Source: Chitinophagaceae bacterium UBA4407 (lineage in GTDB: Bacteria; Bacteroidota; Bacteroidia; Chitinophagales; Chitinophagaceae). Taken from it: a DNA stretch of 64,000 nt. A program made the position numbers and the translations under genes. Where the stretch lies: NCBI GenBank assembly GCA_002390845.1, contig DGQT01000097.1:1-64000 (forward strand). The letters run 5' to 3'. Of this stretch, positions 1-8,353 are shown in pieces; the stretch's first letter is position 1, and each line of letters starts with the position of its first letter. The notes below the pieces were generated by a model that had not been told where the DNA came from, ran no database searches, and saw only the letters and a program-made list of their open reading frames with translations.

Positions 1-48
1 GTGCGACGCAAGAGATGATGCCATGAAATACTTCTGCCAGGTTCATAA
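1..48 (+). repeat. GCGACGC element, copy 1 (cut by window edge)
   Basis: Box 1 GTGCGACGCAA sits at the very first bases. A spacer containing ATGATGCCATGAAA follows, then a box 2 remnant (GCCAGGTTCATAA). The left arm lies outside the window. It is downstream of the ridA stop, so it may mark the end of that operon. Confidence 0.75.
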
Positions 49-98
49 TTTATCTTCTCTTTAATAACTGCAAACCATAAACTACAAACCACAAACTC

Positions 99-560
99 TT
101 ATGCCAGTTCAAACATTACTTCTATTTCTACAGGAATATTATCCGGCAGTGAACCCATGCCAACAGCACTTCTTACGCCAACACCATTATCGGTACCCCA
201 CACTTTTGCAAACAATTCGCTGCAGCCATTGATTACATAAGGGTGCCTTTGAAAATCGCCTGAACAATTAACCATGCCCAGTACTTTGATCACTCGTTTT
301 ATTTTGTTAAACGAACCAAGATTCTGTTTAAGTGTTGCAAGAATAGCAAGCCCAACCTGTTGTGCTGCGGCTTTACCTTCATCCATATTCATATCAACAC
401 CAATACGACCAATAATAAAAGATTTATCTGCAAGCAACGGTCCGTGGCCGGAAACATAACAATGATTGCCATCAATTAAAAAGGGCTTGTACACACCAAG
501 CGGCGTTGGTGCAGGGGGTAATGCTAAATTAAGTGCTGCGAAATTTTCGTCAGGTGTCAT
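99..560 (-). CDS. RidA/YjgF/UK114-family protein
   Basis: The 153-residue product has the RidA (YjgF/YER057c/UK114) fold signature. The C-terminal segment GVGVRSAVG...LPDNIPVEIEVMFE carries the conserved arginine and glutamate of the ligand pocket. Classical RidA proteins are cytosolic trimers that hydrolyse reactive enamine/imine intermediates. This one is longer than the usual ~130 residues and resembles the divergent subgroup often found beside permeases. It starts 11 bp after the GntP permease gene on the same strand, so the two are probably co-transcribed and may serve uptake and catabolism of one compound. The substrate cannot be read from the sequence. Confidence 0.88.
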   Translation of the reverse strand: MTPDENFAALNLALPPAPTPLGVYKPFLIDGNHCYVSGHGPLLADKSFIIGRIGVDMNMDEGKAAAQQVGLAILATLKQNLGSFNKIKRVIKVLGMVNCSGDFQRHPYVINGCSELFAKVWGTDNGVGVRSAVGMGSLPDNIPVEIEVMFELA

Positions 561-571
561 GTGGATTTTTT

Positions 572-1888
572 TTATGAGATAAAATAATTAAGTATAAAAA
601 CGGCGATGATACCAACAACGGAAACAATGGTTTCCATAAGGCTCCATGTGCGGATGGTATCTTTAAATGATAAATTGAAATATTCTTTGAACAACCAGAA
701 CCCACCATCGTTTACATGCGAGAACATTAAGCTTCCGGCACCTGTTGCGAGCACCATTAGATTGGGGTTTACACCTGTTGTGGCAATCAACGGCGCCACA
801 ATACCCGCAGCCGTTAAACCCGCTACGGTGGCAGATCCCAGGCAAACACGTATAATGGCTGCAATACTCCAGGCAGCAAGTAAAGGATGCACGTTCATAC
901 CTTGTAAACCACTTGCTATTTGTGCACTGATACCTGTGTCTGTTAATATTTGTTTTAGTCCACCGGCACCACCAATAATGAAAACGATCATCGCTATATC
1001 TTTAACAGCTTCTGTAAGCGGTAACATTATATCTTTCATTTTTTGCCCCCTGCGTAAACCCAAACTATAAATCGCATACAATACGGTAACAGTCATTGCA
1101 ATTGCAGGATCGCCCAGTGCAATGATTATTTTTATTACAATGTTATCTGATGTTGTTGCCAGCTTTACAATGGTACTTGCGGCAATTAATATCACCGGGA
1201 GAAATGCAGTAAACATACTCACGAACATGCCGGGTAACTGATCGTCAGGAATATCTTTTCCTGCAAAAATTTCCAATGGTTCGCACTTTACTTTTTTAAG
1301 TGTTTGGGCAAACAATGGCCCTGCAATAATGATTGCCGGAACAGCAACAATAAAACCATACAATAAAGTTATTCCAAGATCTGCATGGTATTGGCCAACC
1401 AATGCCGTGGGAGATGGATGTGGCGGCAGATAACCATGTGTAACAGACATTGCCGCCAACATAGGCACACCGATATACATTGTTGGTATATTATACTTTT
1501 TAGACAGTGTAATAATCAGCGGCACCATCAATACAAAACCAACGTTATAAAATAAGGGAATGCCTACAATAAATGCAGTTAATACCAATGCCCACATAAT
1601 GTATCTTTTACCGAACGCATTCATTAACCCCGTTGCAATCTTTTGTGCAGCACCACTATCAGCAACAATCTTTCCAAGCATAGCACCGAGACCTAATATA
1701 ATAATAATGGAACCAAGCAGATCGCCAATACCTTTTTGTAAGGAACTGCTGATGGCAGTAATATCCATCCCGTTAAAAAGGCCTATCAGTATTGAAACAA
1801 TCAAAAAAGCAAGAAATGCATTTAACCTTGCCCATGTAATTAAAACAACAAGTAATACAATGCCAAGCAACAGGATTATTAGAGACAT
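572..1888 (-). CDS. GntP-family gluconate:H+ symporter-type permease
   Basis: The 438-residue protein is hydrophobic throughout, with roughly 12 predicted membrane segments. It carries the GntP signature around residues 150-165 (HGYLPPHPSPTALVGQ), matching the HG-LPPHPGP motif of gluconate permeases. The family imports gluconate and related hydroxy-acids with protons across the inner membrane. The ATG at 1888 begins directly with a membrane segment (MSLIILLLGIVLLVV), as is typical. It is the first gene of a two-gene unit with the RidA-like gene, and no sugar-acid kinase is visible here. The specific substrate is unknown; gluconate is only the family name. Confidence 0.92.
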   Translation of the reverse strand: MSLIILLLGIVLLVVLITWARLNAFLAFLIVSILIGLFNGMDITAISSSLQKGIGDLLGSIIIILGLGAMLGKIVADSGAAQKIATGLMNAFGKRYIMWALVLTAFIVGIPLFYNVGFVLMVPLIITLSKKYNIPTMYIGVPMLAAMSVTHGYLPPHPSPTALVGQYHADLGITLLYGFIVAVPAIIIAGPLFAQTLKKVKCEPLEIFAGKDIPDDQLPGMFVSMFTAFLPVILIAASTIVKLATTSDNIVIKIIIALGDPAIAMTVTVLYAIYSLGLRRGQKMKDIMLPLTEAVKDIAMIVFIIGGAGGLKQILTDTGISAQIASGLQGMNVHPLLAAWSIAAIIRVCLGSATVAGLTAAGIVAPLIATTGVNPNLMVLATGAGSLMFSHVNDGGFWLFKEYFNLSFKDTIRTWSLMETIVSVVGIIAVFILNYFIS

Positions 1889-2002
1889 ATTTTTATAGCT
1901 GAAAAATAAAGATAAACAAAAAAGCCATCTGCATTTGCTGCTGTCTTTTTATCTAACTGATCAACGGCTAACTAAGTTTTGTTTCTGGATTATTCAGACC
2001 GG

Positions 2003-2842
2003 TTATTGTTGTAATAAACTATCAATGCTTTTTTTAACCAGGTCGTAATCGTACAAATTATTATGATCAGCACCTTCAACTGCAATCAATTCGTCTCCAG
2101 GTTTTAAACATGAAGATTTTAGTTTTTCGGAGTTGCTGAAAGGTATAGTGCCATCATTTGTGCCATGAAAAATGGTAATGGGCGCTGCTACTTTTTGCAG
2201 GTATTCGTTGGTAGGAATTTTATAGTTCATAAACCAGCTAACCGGGTACATCCAGCCATAATGGCTCGCTAAATTTTCAATGCTGTAATACGGGCATTCG
2301 AGTATTAGTTTTTTGCAATCACGTACACTGGCAAGCTGGGCTGCAATGCCTGTACCTAAAGACTTTCCGTAGATAATAATACTGTCTGGAGTATAACCCG
2401 TACCACGTGCCATTTTATATACCTCAAGCGCTTCGGTGTAAAGAATTTTTTCATTTAATTCACCTGTTGATTTTCCGTAACCCGGGTAATCCATCATCCA
2501 AATTTCGTAGCCGTTTTTTGTAAAGTACGGAGCAAATGTTGCGTAATGTGTTATGTTATCCATATTGCCATGAAAGTAAATTACCACCCCTTTTTTTGTA
2601 ACATGTTCAGGCACCTTGAATTTTACAATATTGAACGAGGTATTGTTATCATAATACAATTGTTGTTCAGTAAAAGAATCTTTAAAAGCAAAGGTGTAAC
2701 CGGGAGGTAAGGGCGTAGGATGGAATAAAAATTTATCCTGTAAAAAATACAATGCAGCACCAACAAGTATGTAAACAAGGAAAATAATTAAGAGTAATTT
2801 CTTCAGATTAAATTTTTTCTTCCTTACCAAAACCTGAGTCAT
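2003..2842 (-). CDS. Membrane-anchored alpha/beta hydrolase (paralogue 1)
   Basis: This 279-residue protein has a basic N-terminus and one membrane segment (about residues 14-33), followed by an alpha/beta-hydrolase domain of the BEM46/serine aminopeptidase S33-like type. Visible elements are the oxyanion-hole HGN (91-93), nucleophile Ser161 in YGKSLGTG, an acid in FHGTNDGTIPF and a histidine in GADHNNL. The domain probably faces the periplasm or the membrane surface; the substrate is unknown. The next gene to the left as transcribed from 3822 is a clear paralogue with the same layout. The gap between them holds a GCGACGC element, so they may be separate transcripts. Confidence 0.87.
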   Translation of the reverse strand: MTQVLVRKKKFNLKKLLLIIFLVYILVGAALYFLQDKFLFHPTPLPPGYTFAFKDSFTEQQLYYDNNTSFNIVKFKVPEHVTKKGVVIYFHGNMDNITHYATFAPYFTKNGYEIWMMDYPGYGKSTGELNEKILYTEALEVYKMARGTGYTPDSIIIYGKSLGTGIAAQLASVRDCKKLILECPYYSIENLASHYGWMYPVSWFMNYKIPTNEYLQKVAAPITIFHGTNDGTIPFSNSEKLKSSCLKPGDELIAVEGADHNNLYDYDLVKKSIDSLLQQ

Positions 2843-2917
2843 ATTAATTTTTTCTTTTTATAAAGCGATATAAAATTCATATTAGAAAATTCCGGAAAAG
2901 CGCAACAAAACTGCATT

Positions 2918-3000
2918 GGATTGCTCAGCAGAATTGTTGCTGTACAAGGGTGCGACGCAAATTAAGCTTCATAGGAGTGATTTAGTTTGGCTCATATTTT
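2918..3000 (+). repeat. GCGACGC element, copy 2
   Basis: Left arm GCTCAGCAGAATTGTTGC leads into GTACAAGGGTGCGACGCAA (box 1 at 2951-2960). The spacer has CTTCATAGGAGTGATT and box 2 reads GTTTGGCTCAT. The copy sits between the two hydrolase paralogues. Confidence 0.8.
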
Positions 3001-3006
3001 CCTTAT

Positions 3007-3822
3007 TTAATACAACAAAATATCCCGTATAAAATTATGGTATTGAGGAAACGACGGAAGGTTGTTGTGCCTGCCGCCGTGTATGCGTATCAGTGTAATT
3101 TTATGCGGATTAAGTTGTTGTAGTTTTTCGCTGTGGCTAATGGGTATCAGCCGGTCTTTTGTGCCGTGAATAATGTACGTGTGACAGTTAACTCTTGTAA
3201 TCCATTTATCGGTGCGCAACTGGTAACGCAATAACAAACGGTGTGGTAATATTGGCGCATAACGCTCTGCAACTTTTTTTAAACTGTAGTAAGGAGAATC
3301 GATTATAAGGTAGCGCGGCTTATTATCGGCGGCAATTTTTGTTGCAAAACCACTGCCCATACTGCGGCCATAAACAAGAATATGATGTTCGTGATACTGC
3401 ACTGCCAGTGTATCGTACACAAACTGCATATCGTTCAGCATTTCTTTTTCGCTGCGTTTGCCGGTACTTTTTCCAAAGCCGCGGTAGTCTACAAGCACCA
3501 CATCGTATTGGTAACGGGAAAAATCTTTTGCATACTTCGACCAGCCCTTAATACTGCGTGTGTTGCCGTGAAAATACAATATAAGCCCCTTAGGGTTGGC
3601 ACAATAAAAATGAAGCCCGTTAATACTTACGCCGGGCTCTACATCAAAGAACAATTCTTTAAAAGGCACATCGTATTTATATTCAAAATCCTGCGAAAGT
3701 TTCTCCGGTTTAAAGATGAATTTTTCCTGTATAAAATACAGCAATAACATCAATGCAATATAGCCTGCTGCAATATAAATTACAGATGGGCTTATGCTTA
3801 GTAAATAACTTAATGGTTGCAT
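3007..3822 (-). CDS. Membrane-anchored alpha/beta hydrolase (paralogue 2)
   Basis: The 271-residue product has the same layout as its neighbour at 2003-2842. A membrane segment spans about residues 13-31, the oxyanion motif is FHGNTRS (84-90), nucleophile Ser154 lies in YGRSMGSG, an acid lies in HGTKDRLIPIS and the histidine in GGRHNNL. The shared HSEKL/NSEKL and HNNL segments point to a tandem duplication with later divergence. It is a probable serine hydrolase (esterase or peptidase) of unknown substrate, anchored in the inner membrane. The downstream element copy 2 lies just past its stop codon. Confidence 0.86.
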   Translation of the reverse strand: MQPLSYLLSISPSVIYIAAGYIALMLLLYFIQEKFIFKPEKLSQDFEYKYDVPFKELFFDVEPGVSINGLHFYCANPKGLILYFHGNTRSIKGWSKYAKDFSRYQYDVVLVDYRGFGKSTGKRSEKEMLNDMQFVYDTLAVQYHEHHILVYGRSMGSGFATKIAADNKPRYLIIDSPYYSLKKVAERYAPILPHRLLLRYQLRTDKWITRVNCHTYIIHGTKDRLIPISHSEKLQQLNPHKITLIRIHGGRHNNLPSFPQYHNFIRDILLY

Positions 3823-3895
3823 TGAATCAATGTTCAGAAGATCTTTTTGCTACAATGAATTTTTTAAAGTTAGGTAAATATAACCGTGAAGAAAT

Positions 3896-3988
3896 ATTGT
3901 TTGAGCCATACAGCAACCCACTGCTCAACTTTACTTGCGTCGCACACTTTTTCGTTCCGTATTTCCATTCAGCTTTTAACAGCCAATA
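3896..3988 (-). repeat. GCGACGC element, copy 3
   Basis: On the minus strand, left arm GGCTGTTAAAAGCTGAAT is followed by GTGTGCGACGCAAG (box 1 at 3935-3947 as TTGCGTCGCACAC on plus). Box 2 GTATGGCTCAAACAA is at about 3898-3912. This is one of the most complete copies. Confidence 0.85.
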
Positions 3989-4004
3989 CAAAATACATTT
4001 GCAG

Positions 4005-4496
4005 CTAAGGCGCTCCATAAGTTGTTTCGGTTAGAGAAATTTTTGTTTTAAGAAAACGGGTAGATTTAATAATAAAAAGGTTGTTAAATCCATTGTCAGG
4101 AATATTACGAAGGTTATGCGAGAGATGAAAACTGTCCAGCAATTCCAGCACCGTATTGCTGTGCCCTACAACCAAAACATTCGCTTTTAGTTTTTTAAGC
4201 TGGCTTACAAAAAGCTCGGTGGTATCTGGTGCATACAATTGAATTTTTTTCTTAATACTGTCGCTTAAAGGAGTTGCTGTTTTTAGGGTACGCGTTGTAT
4301 TTGTGGAATAAATAAAAGCAATATTTTTTTCTTTCAAAAGGTTGGCAAGATCTACTGCACGCTGCTGCCCTGCTGCCGTCAATGGCGGATCAGATGCCGG
4401 TGATACAGCTTTTTCTGCATGCCTTACAACATAAATATAATTGGTGCAGGAACTAAGCAGCAATAAGGGAAGCAATACGCGAAATATATTTTTCAT
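4005..4496 (-). CDS. SixA-like histidine phosphatase lipoprotein
   Basis: I place the start at 4496 rather than at an in-frame ATG 24 bp upstream. This gives a clean SpII signal, MKNIFRVLLPLLLLSSC, with the lipidated cysteine at residue 17. The mature part is a histidine-phosphatase (phosphoglycerate mutase/SixA-like) domain. It has RHAEK with the catalytic histidine, an STNTTRT arginine segment and the second histidine in VVGHSNTV. At ~160 residues it fits the short SixA-type branch. It should act outside the cytoplasm, anchored to a membrane. The substrate is unknown. It lies just downstream of the DUF6263-like lipoprotein gene and is probably co-transcribed with it. Confidence 0.83.
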   Translation of the reverse strand: MKNIFRVLLPLLLLSSCTNYIYVVRHAEKAVSPASDPPLTAAGQQRAVDLANLLKEKNIAFIYSTNTTRTLKTATPLSDSIKKKIQLYAPDTTELFVSQLKKLKANVLVVGHSNTVLELLDSFHLSHNLRNIPDNGFNNLFIIKSTRFLKTKISLTETTYGAP

Positions 4497-4522
4497 AATA
4501 CAGGTTTTTAAAAAAATCACTG

Positions 4523-5446
4523 TTATTTTTTTGAACTGGTAAATGTCATCTTCATATCCATATCAATGGGCATATCCATGCCCTGACCTGTTACCTTCAT
4601 GATTACTTTCATATCCATACTGCCTTGCTTTGGCAAGCCGTTTGAAAGATCATAATTCATATCGCCACTCATCGATCCATCCATGTTTACTTTAAAATTA
4701 TCTACAGAACTGCTATCCATACCCGATGTAATTTTCGATGCTACTTTTATCATAGCATCGTTTCCTGTTACCGATTCCAGCGTATAGGTATTGTCCATTT
4801 TCAAAATCATGCCGCTGTTGTTCAGTGTGGTGTTTTTTGTCCAGCTTTCGCCGGGCTTTACGGGTTTACCGGGGTAAATATTAAAAGACTGCTGCAAGTT
4901 CTGCCTGAATTGGTTTTCATCAAAAGACTTGCCCATAGATTGTATTACCATATCTGTATTGGGTATATTGGCCGCAGCAATTGATTGTTGCAAAATTTCA
5001 TTAAAGCCCTGTATTTGGCCAATCTGTCCGTTCTCATTTATGGTAAACGTAAATTTCCCGTCTTTCATACCACTGAATATTTTGCCTGCCATAGCCATAG
5101 GCCCGGTTGTATCCGCAGAGGGATTATCCGTATCGAATTTCATACTCATGTCACCGGCATTCATATCCATAGCGATCTTTGAAATGGTTGCCGCTACCGT
5201 TTTCCAGCCTGCACTGTCGCTGGTAATTTCAAAAAAATAACCCATCGTTATTTTACTTTTCATGGTCATTTCTTTGCCCATCATGCTTTGTTTCATGTTC
5301 ATATCCATATTCATGGCGTAATCGAATTTCGATCCTTTCTGCATGTTGAATTTTAAAGTATAACCATCTGCGTTTTTACCGGCAGGGCATCCCATAAAAA
5401 GTATAGAAACTATAAAGGCAGCGGCAATTAAAAGCGGCTTTTTCAT
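4523..5446 (-). CDS. DUF6263-like lipoprotein, Met-rich
   Basis: The 307-residue protein starts with an SpII signal (MKKPLLIAAAFIVSILFMGC; lipidated Cys20). The body is rich in methionine and aspartate, with repeated MDMNMKQSMM-like and MDMKM-like stretches. It alternates beta-type segments such as PGKPVKPGESWTKN, typical of the DUF6263 family of Bacteroidota, whose function is unknown. The methionine-rich patches could bind soft metals such as copper, but this is only inference, because no classical metal-binding motif is seen. The gene precedes the SixA-like gene by about 25 bp in the same direction. Confidence 0.75.
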   Translation of the reverse strand: MKKPLLIAAAFIVSILFMGCPAGKNADGYTLKFNMQKGSKFDYAMNMDMNMKQSMMGKEMTMKSKITMGYFFEITSDSAGWKTVAATISKIAMDMNAGDMSMKFDTDNPSADTTGPMAMAGKIFSGMKDGKFTFTINENGQIGQIQGFNEILQQSIAAANIPNTDMVIQSMGKSFDENQFRQNLQQSFNIYPGKPVKPGESWTKNTTLNNSGMILKMDNTYTLESVTGNDAMIKVASKITSGMDSSSVDNFKVNMDGSMSGDMNYDLSNGLPKQGSMDMKVIMKVTGQGMDMPIDMDMKMTFTSSKK

Positions 5447-5493
5447 CAGTATTTGTTTAGAAGCTCAAGATAAAAGAAAACATTTAAACCATC

Positions 5494-5562
5494 TTTTTTT
5501 GAGCCGGGCAATGGAATATGAATGAAGCTTCTGTTGCGTCGCACACTTGTGCAGTTGGAAGA
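5494..5562 (-). repeat. GCGACGC element, copy 4
   Basis: Box 1 is at 5533-5546 (GTTGCGTCGCACAC on plus). Box 2 and the A-run appear as TTTTTTTGAGCCGGGC from 5494. It pairs with copy 5 (opposite orientation) about 140 bp away. Confidence 0.85.
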
Positions 5563-5578
5563 AGATTGGGCAAATATA

Positions 5579-5638
5579 AACCGCAGAGACGCAAAGCCGC
5601 AGAGAAATAACTTTGCGTCTCCCCGTTTCTGCGGTTCA
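5579..5638. repeat. Inverted repeat of the 'CGCAGAGACGCAAAG' type
   Basis: Left arm AACCGCAGAGACGCAAAG and right arm CTTTGCGTCTCC...TTTCTGCGGTT can fold into a long hairpin. It lies between element copies 4 and 5. Similar 'cgcagagacgcaaag' intergenic repeats are, from memory, common in environmental genomes. Confidence 0.6.
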
Positions 5639-5649
5639 AAGTCTTCGCT

Positions 5650-5738
5650 GTGGTAAAAGCCGATTTATCATCCAACGGTACAAGTGAGTGACACAACCGG
5701 CGATGCCATAAAAACCCTCAGTTGGGCTACAAAAAAAC
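5650..5738 (+). repeat. GCGACGC element, copy 5 (GTGACAC subtype)
   Basis: Left arm GGTAAAAGCCGATTTATC, then GTGAGTGACACAAC at 5684-5697. Box 2 is GTTGGGCTACAAAAAAA, ending at 5737. The A-run abuts the stop codon of the histone-deacetylase-like gene (TGA on minus, 5739-5741). Confidence 0.85.
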
Positions 5739-6641
5739 TCACCCGTAAATATCCAGCGCGGTACGAAACGTATTGCAATGCGCCTGAACAATGGTTTTTA
5801 TATCCGGTGAATAGCCGCCACCCATGGCCACCGCAACGGGTATGCCCCGCTTTTTTAATTCATGAAACACAAACGCATCGCGTTGCCTGCAACCTTCAAT
5901 GCTCACTTTCAGTTTTCCGAATTTATCTGTATCCAGTATATCCACGCCCGAAAGAAAGAACGCAATATCCGGCTTTACTTTTTCAATCAGTTCGGGTAAG
6001 GTGGCAGTAAGCAGGTGCAGGTATTGCGCATCACCGGTGCCATCTGCCAGTGGCACATCCAGGTCGCTTTGTTCTTTATGAAAAGGATAGTTGTGCGCAC
6101 CATGCATACTGAATGTAAACACCCTGGGCTCCTGTTCAAAAAGCTTTGCTGTACCATTACCCTGGTGTACATCAAGGTCTATGATCAATACCTGTTTTAC
6201 AGCGCCGGTATGCAGTAAATAATTGGCCGCAACCGCCATATCGTTCAGCAAACAAAACCCCTCTCCCCTTTCGGCAAATGCATGGTGTGTGCCACCGGCA
6301 ACATTTAATGCAGCACCATACTGCATGGCATAAAAGCAGCAGTCGATGGTGCCCTGTAAAATGATCCGTTCGCGCAGCGTAAGTTGCGGCGATTGCGGAA
6401 AGCCGATCCTGCGCTGCTCGGTTGCTGAAAGTGTTTGCTGCAATAGTTTATCGAAGTAAATTTTATCATGCGTTAGCAGTACCGTTGCTTCGCTGCAGGG
6501 TTGTGGTGCAAACAAATGGTCTGTTGTAATACTGCCCTCGTGCAGCAGTTGCGCAGGAATCAGTTCATATTTCAGCATAGGAAAGCGGTGGCCTTCGGGC
6601 AGTGGATGCGCATATATTTTATCAAATGCAATTCTGATCAT
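5739..6641 (-). CDS. Histone-deacetylase/AcuC-family zinc hydrolase
   Basis: This 300-residue enzyme spans the whole histone deacetylase/acetoin-utilisation fold. Visible are the catalytic histidine pair in GGTHHA, the GEGFCLLND segment, zinc ligands in DLDVHQGNG, the third ligand in SGVDILDTDKFG and the glycine-rich GGGYS loop near the C-terminus. Bacterial members remove acetyl groups from protein lysines, polyamines or other amides; which applies here is unknown. Its start overlaps the pdeM stop by four bases (ATGA), so both come from one transcript and are probably translationally coupled. The stop lies directly against element copy 5. Confidence 0.92.
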   Translation of the reverse strand: MIRIAFDKIYAHPLPEGHRFPMLKYELIPAQLLHEGSITTDHLFAPQPCSEATVLLTHDKIYFDKLLQQTLSATEQRRIGFPQSPQLTLRERIILQGTIDCCFYAMQYGAALNVAGGTHHAFAERGEGFCLLNDMAVAANYLLHTGAVKQVLIIDLDVHQGNGTAKLFEQEPRVFTFSMHGAHNYPFHKEQSDLDVPLADGTGDAQYLHLLTATLPELIEKVKPDIAFFLSGVDILDTDKFGKLKVSIEGCRQRDAFVFHELKKRGIPVAVAMGGGYSPDIKTIVQAHCNTFRTALDIYG

Positions 6642-7300
6642 TGTACCTGTACCAGCGATTGGTTTACAATTGCATAAACGTTATCCCGTGCTTTTGGTTT
6701 AATATTTACAAAACCCGCAAACTTGCTGTAGGCAGGCAGCACCGCGTATCGTGCACCAAAATAATAGCAGGGAAAACTGAGTGTTTGCCTGCTGCCACAG
6801 TACATGCTGATGCCGGGATGCATATGCCCTGTAAAATAATAATCAGCGGCTGGCAGTTCGCTGGTGATGGCAGCGGGGTCGTGTACAAAACCAATATTGC
6901 CTACCTGTAAATGGCAATCAGAAAGATCAATGCCTGCCTGGCTGTAAAAGCTGTTGTTAAGTATATCGTGGTTGCCTTTAATAAGGTGAATGTTCAGGCC
7001 GCCCAGGTCGTTCCGCCATTTTGTAAAGAGTTCCATTTCTTTATTTTCATGGCTGTGAAACATATCGCCTACAATAATTAACTGCCGGGTATTATAAAAC
7101 TGCACCATTGCAAAAAGGCGTTGCAGGTCTTCTTTAAAAACAGACTGTGGCACAGCGATACCCGATTTTCTGAAATGCCCTGTTTTACCAAAGTGCAGGT
7201 CAGACAAAATAAGCGCCTGCTGTTCCTCCCAGTAAATACAGCGTTCCGAAGACAGCCAGAAAGTGTTGTTATGAATAATGTGGCGTAAGGATGGTTGCAT
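6638..7300 (-). CDS. pdeM: PdeM-like metallophosphoesterase (ligase-associated DNA damage response)
   Basis: I start this at the ATG at 7300 (MQPSLRHIIHN), giving 220 residues, the usual PdeM length. A longer frame to 7534 would translate element copy 6 and is unlikely. Calcineurin-like metal-binding motifs are present: DLHFGK, GDMFHSHEN, GNHD and GHMHPG. The fit to PdeM, the phosphoesterase linked in many bacteria with a DNA ligase/exonuclease/helicase repair set, rests on the size and the DLHFGKTGHFRKSGIAVP segment. None of the other repair genes is in the window; the partner here is the overlapping deacetylase-like gene. Confidence 0.85.
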   Translation of the reverse strand: MQPSLRHIIHNNTFWLSSERCIYWEEQQALILSDLHFGKTGHFRKSGIAVPQSVFKEDLQRLFAMVQFYNTRQLIIVGDMFHSHENKEMELFTKWRNDLGGLNIHLIKGNHDILNNSFYSQAGIDLSDCHLQVGNIGFVHDPAAITSELPAADYYFTGHMHPGISMYCGSRQTLSFPCYYFGARYAVLPAYSKFAGFVNIKPKARDNVYAIVNQSLVQVQ

Positions 7301-7433
7301 AAAGTTGGTAAAGATAAAACCGCCGGTGGTTAACCGGTACTTTGTGTAATACAAAAAAGGAAATAACCCATTTGCCGTGATTTCGAAGGAGGTACGACTG
7401 AGAAATCTCATTACGGCTGGATAAGCTTCTTCT

Positions 7434-7496
7434 CTTTTTGTTACCAGCTTCCGGTTCCCTGGTGAAGCATCGTTGCGTCGCAATCCGTTCATCGGT
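7434..7496 (-). repeat. GCGACGC element, copy 6
   Basis: Box 1 is at 7473-7483 (TTGCGTCGCAA on plus). Box 2 is degenerate (TTACCAGCTTCC...CCTGG region). It lies upstream of the PdeM start. Confidence 0.65.
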
Positions 7497-7532
7497 TGGA
7501 TTATGAATTGACCATTAAAAACACTTGCCGTC

Positions 7533-7569
7533 ACCCTGTCCTGAACTTGTTTCAGGATTATTTCAGGGT
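7533..7569. repeat. Nested palindrome around TCCTGAACTTGTTTCAGGA
   Basis: Inner palindrome at 7539-7557 is flanked by ACCCTG (7533-7538) and CAGGGT (7564-7569). Two base-paired layers are possible. The same motif type (CCCGAA...TTCGGG) recurs at 36515-36531. Confidence 0.6.
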
Positions 7570-7665
7570 CTGTGTCGTGCGTCAGAAATGTTTTACCAGA
7601 AGATTATGTTGGCCGTGCATGACACAGTTTAGTGAACAGTGCCTGTTTTTGTTTTGCAGTTGCCG

Positions 7666-7896
7666 ATTCTTGACCTGCACAAATGCATTCTTGATCCGAA
7701 CAAATGCATTCTTGACCCGCACGAATCTATTCTTGACCAGCACGAATCCATTCTTGACAGGCACGAAGTCATTCTTAACCAGCACAAATTCATTCTTGAC
7801 AGGCACGAAGTCATTCTTTCGATGTAAAAACGCATTCTTGACAGGTTCGAAGTCATTCTTTTGATGTAAGAAACCCTTCTTAGAAGTTAGAATTTC
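7666..7896. repeat. 21-bp tandem array, 11 units
   Basis: Eleven consecutive units of exactly 21 bp begin with ATTCTTGA or close variants (e.g. ATTCTTGACCAGCACGAAT). Units 8 and 10 share a different core, ATTCTTTCGATGTAA-like. Because 21 is a multiple of three, several frames stay open. On minus the array reads as heptads of the form VKNxFVx (7582-7806, from a possible ATG at 7806). On plus it reads ILDxHExx. No spacers are present, so it is not a CRISPR array. Whether any frame is translated is unclear; I treat it as a minisatellite. Confidence 0.8.
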
Positions 7897-8062
7897 ATTT
7901 TTTTGAACGTGTAAAGCACTGAAAATGAGGCGAATTGGAACAATGCCGCTTAAAAAGGCGGTTTGGTACTGGCGGGCTGGGGTCTATTCAATAAACTGTG
8001 TCAACAAGGAAAATTCGGCATGACATATCCCTTCCTTTTATAATGATCTCCATGAACAACTG

Positions 8063-8122
8063 CTACCGGGTATACCCCATAGTACTTCGGGATGTATACC
8101 GTAGTGCTACCGTGTAAAACCC
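8063..8122. promoter_or_regulatory. 22-bp tandem repeats upstream of the adhesin gene
   Basis: Two full units (8063-8084, 8085-8106) and a partial third share CTACCGGGTATACC / CTTCGGGATGTATACCGTAG / CTACCGTGTAAAACC. The spacing is about two helical turns, as for a repeated operator. They lie ~230 bp before the adhesin start. An operator role is inference. The rest of 7897-8353 shows no gene. Confidence 0.35.
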
Positions 8123-8353
8123 GAAGCGGCTCTTTTGCTTTTAAAATACTACGCAGTATGGTGTTTCATAATTTTTTAATACCCGCAACCCTGTAAAGTA
8201 GAAAATTTGGCCTATGTTCGTATTTGGGATTTTTAGGAGTCTGGCAGGCACCCGTACTCATTGAAATTTGTGCAGCATATTTCGTACAAACCGCTACTGC
8301 TTTATTACCTGGAAACATTTGATTGTAACTCTGAAAATTAAAACTTACTGTTT

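Noticed and set aside
5484..5696. Small protein-coding gene on minus
   Set aside because: The frame runs across element copies 4 and 5 and the inverted repeat between them, and its sequence has no protein-like features.
7301..7534. N-terminal extension of the PdeM protein
   Set aside because: The extension would translate intergenic element copy 6. Length and motif position fit the start at 7300.
7666..7896. CRISPR array
   Set aside because: Units are contiguous 21-mers with no unique spacers, and no cas gene is present. It is a minisatellite.
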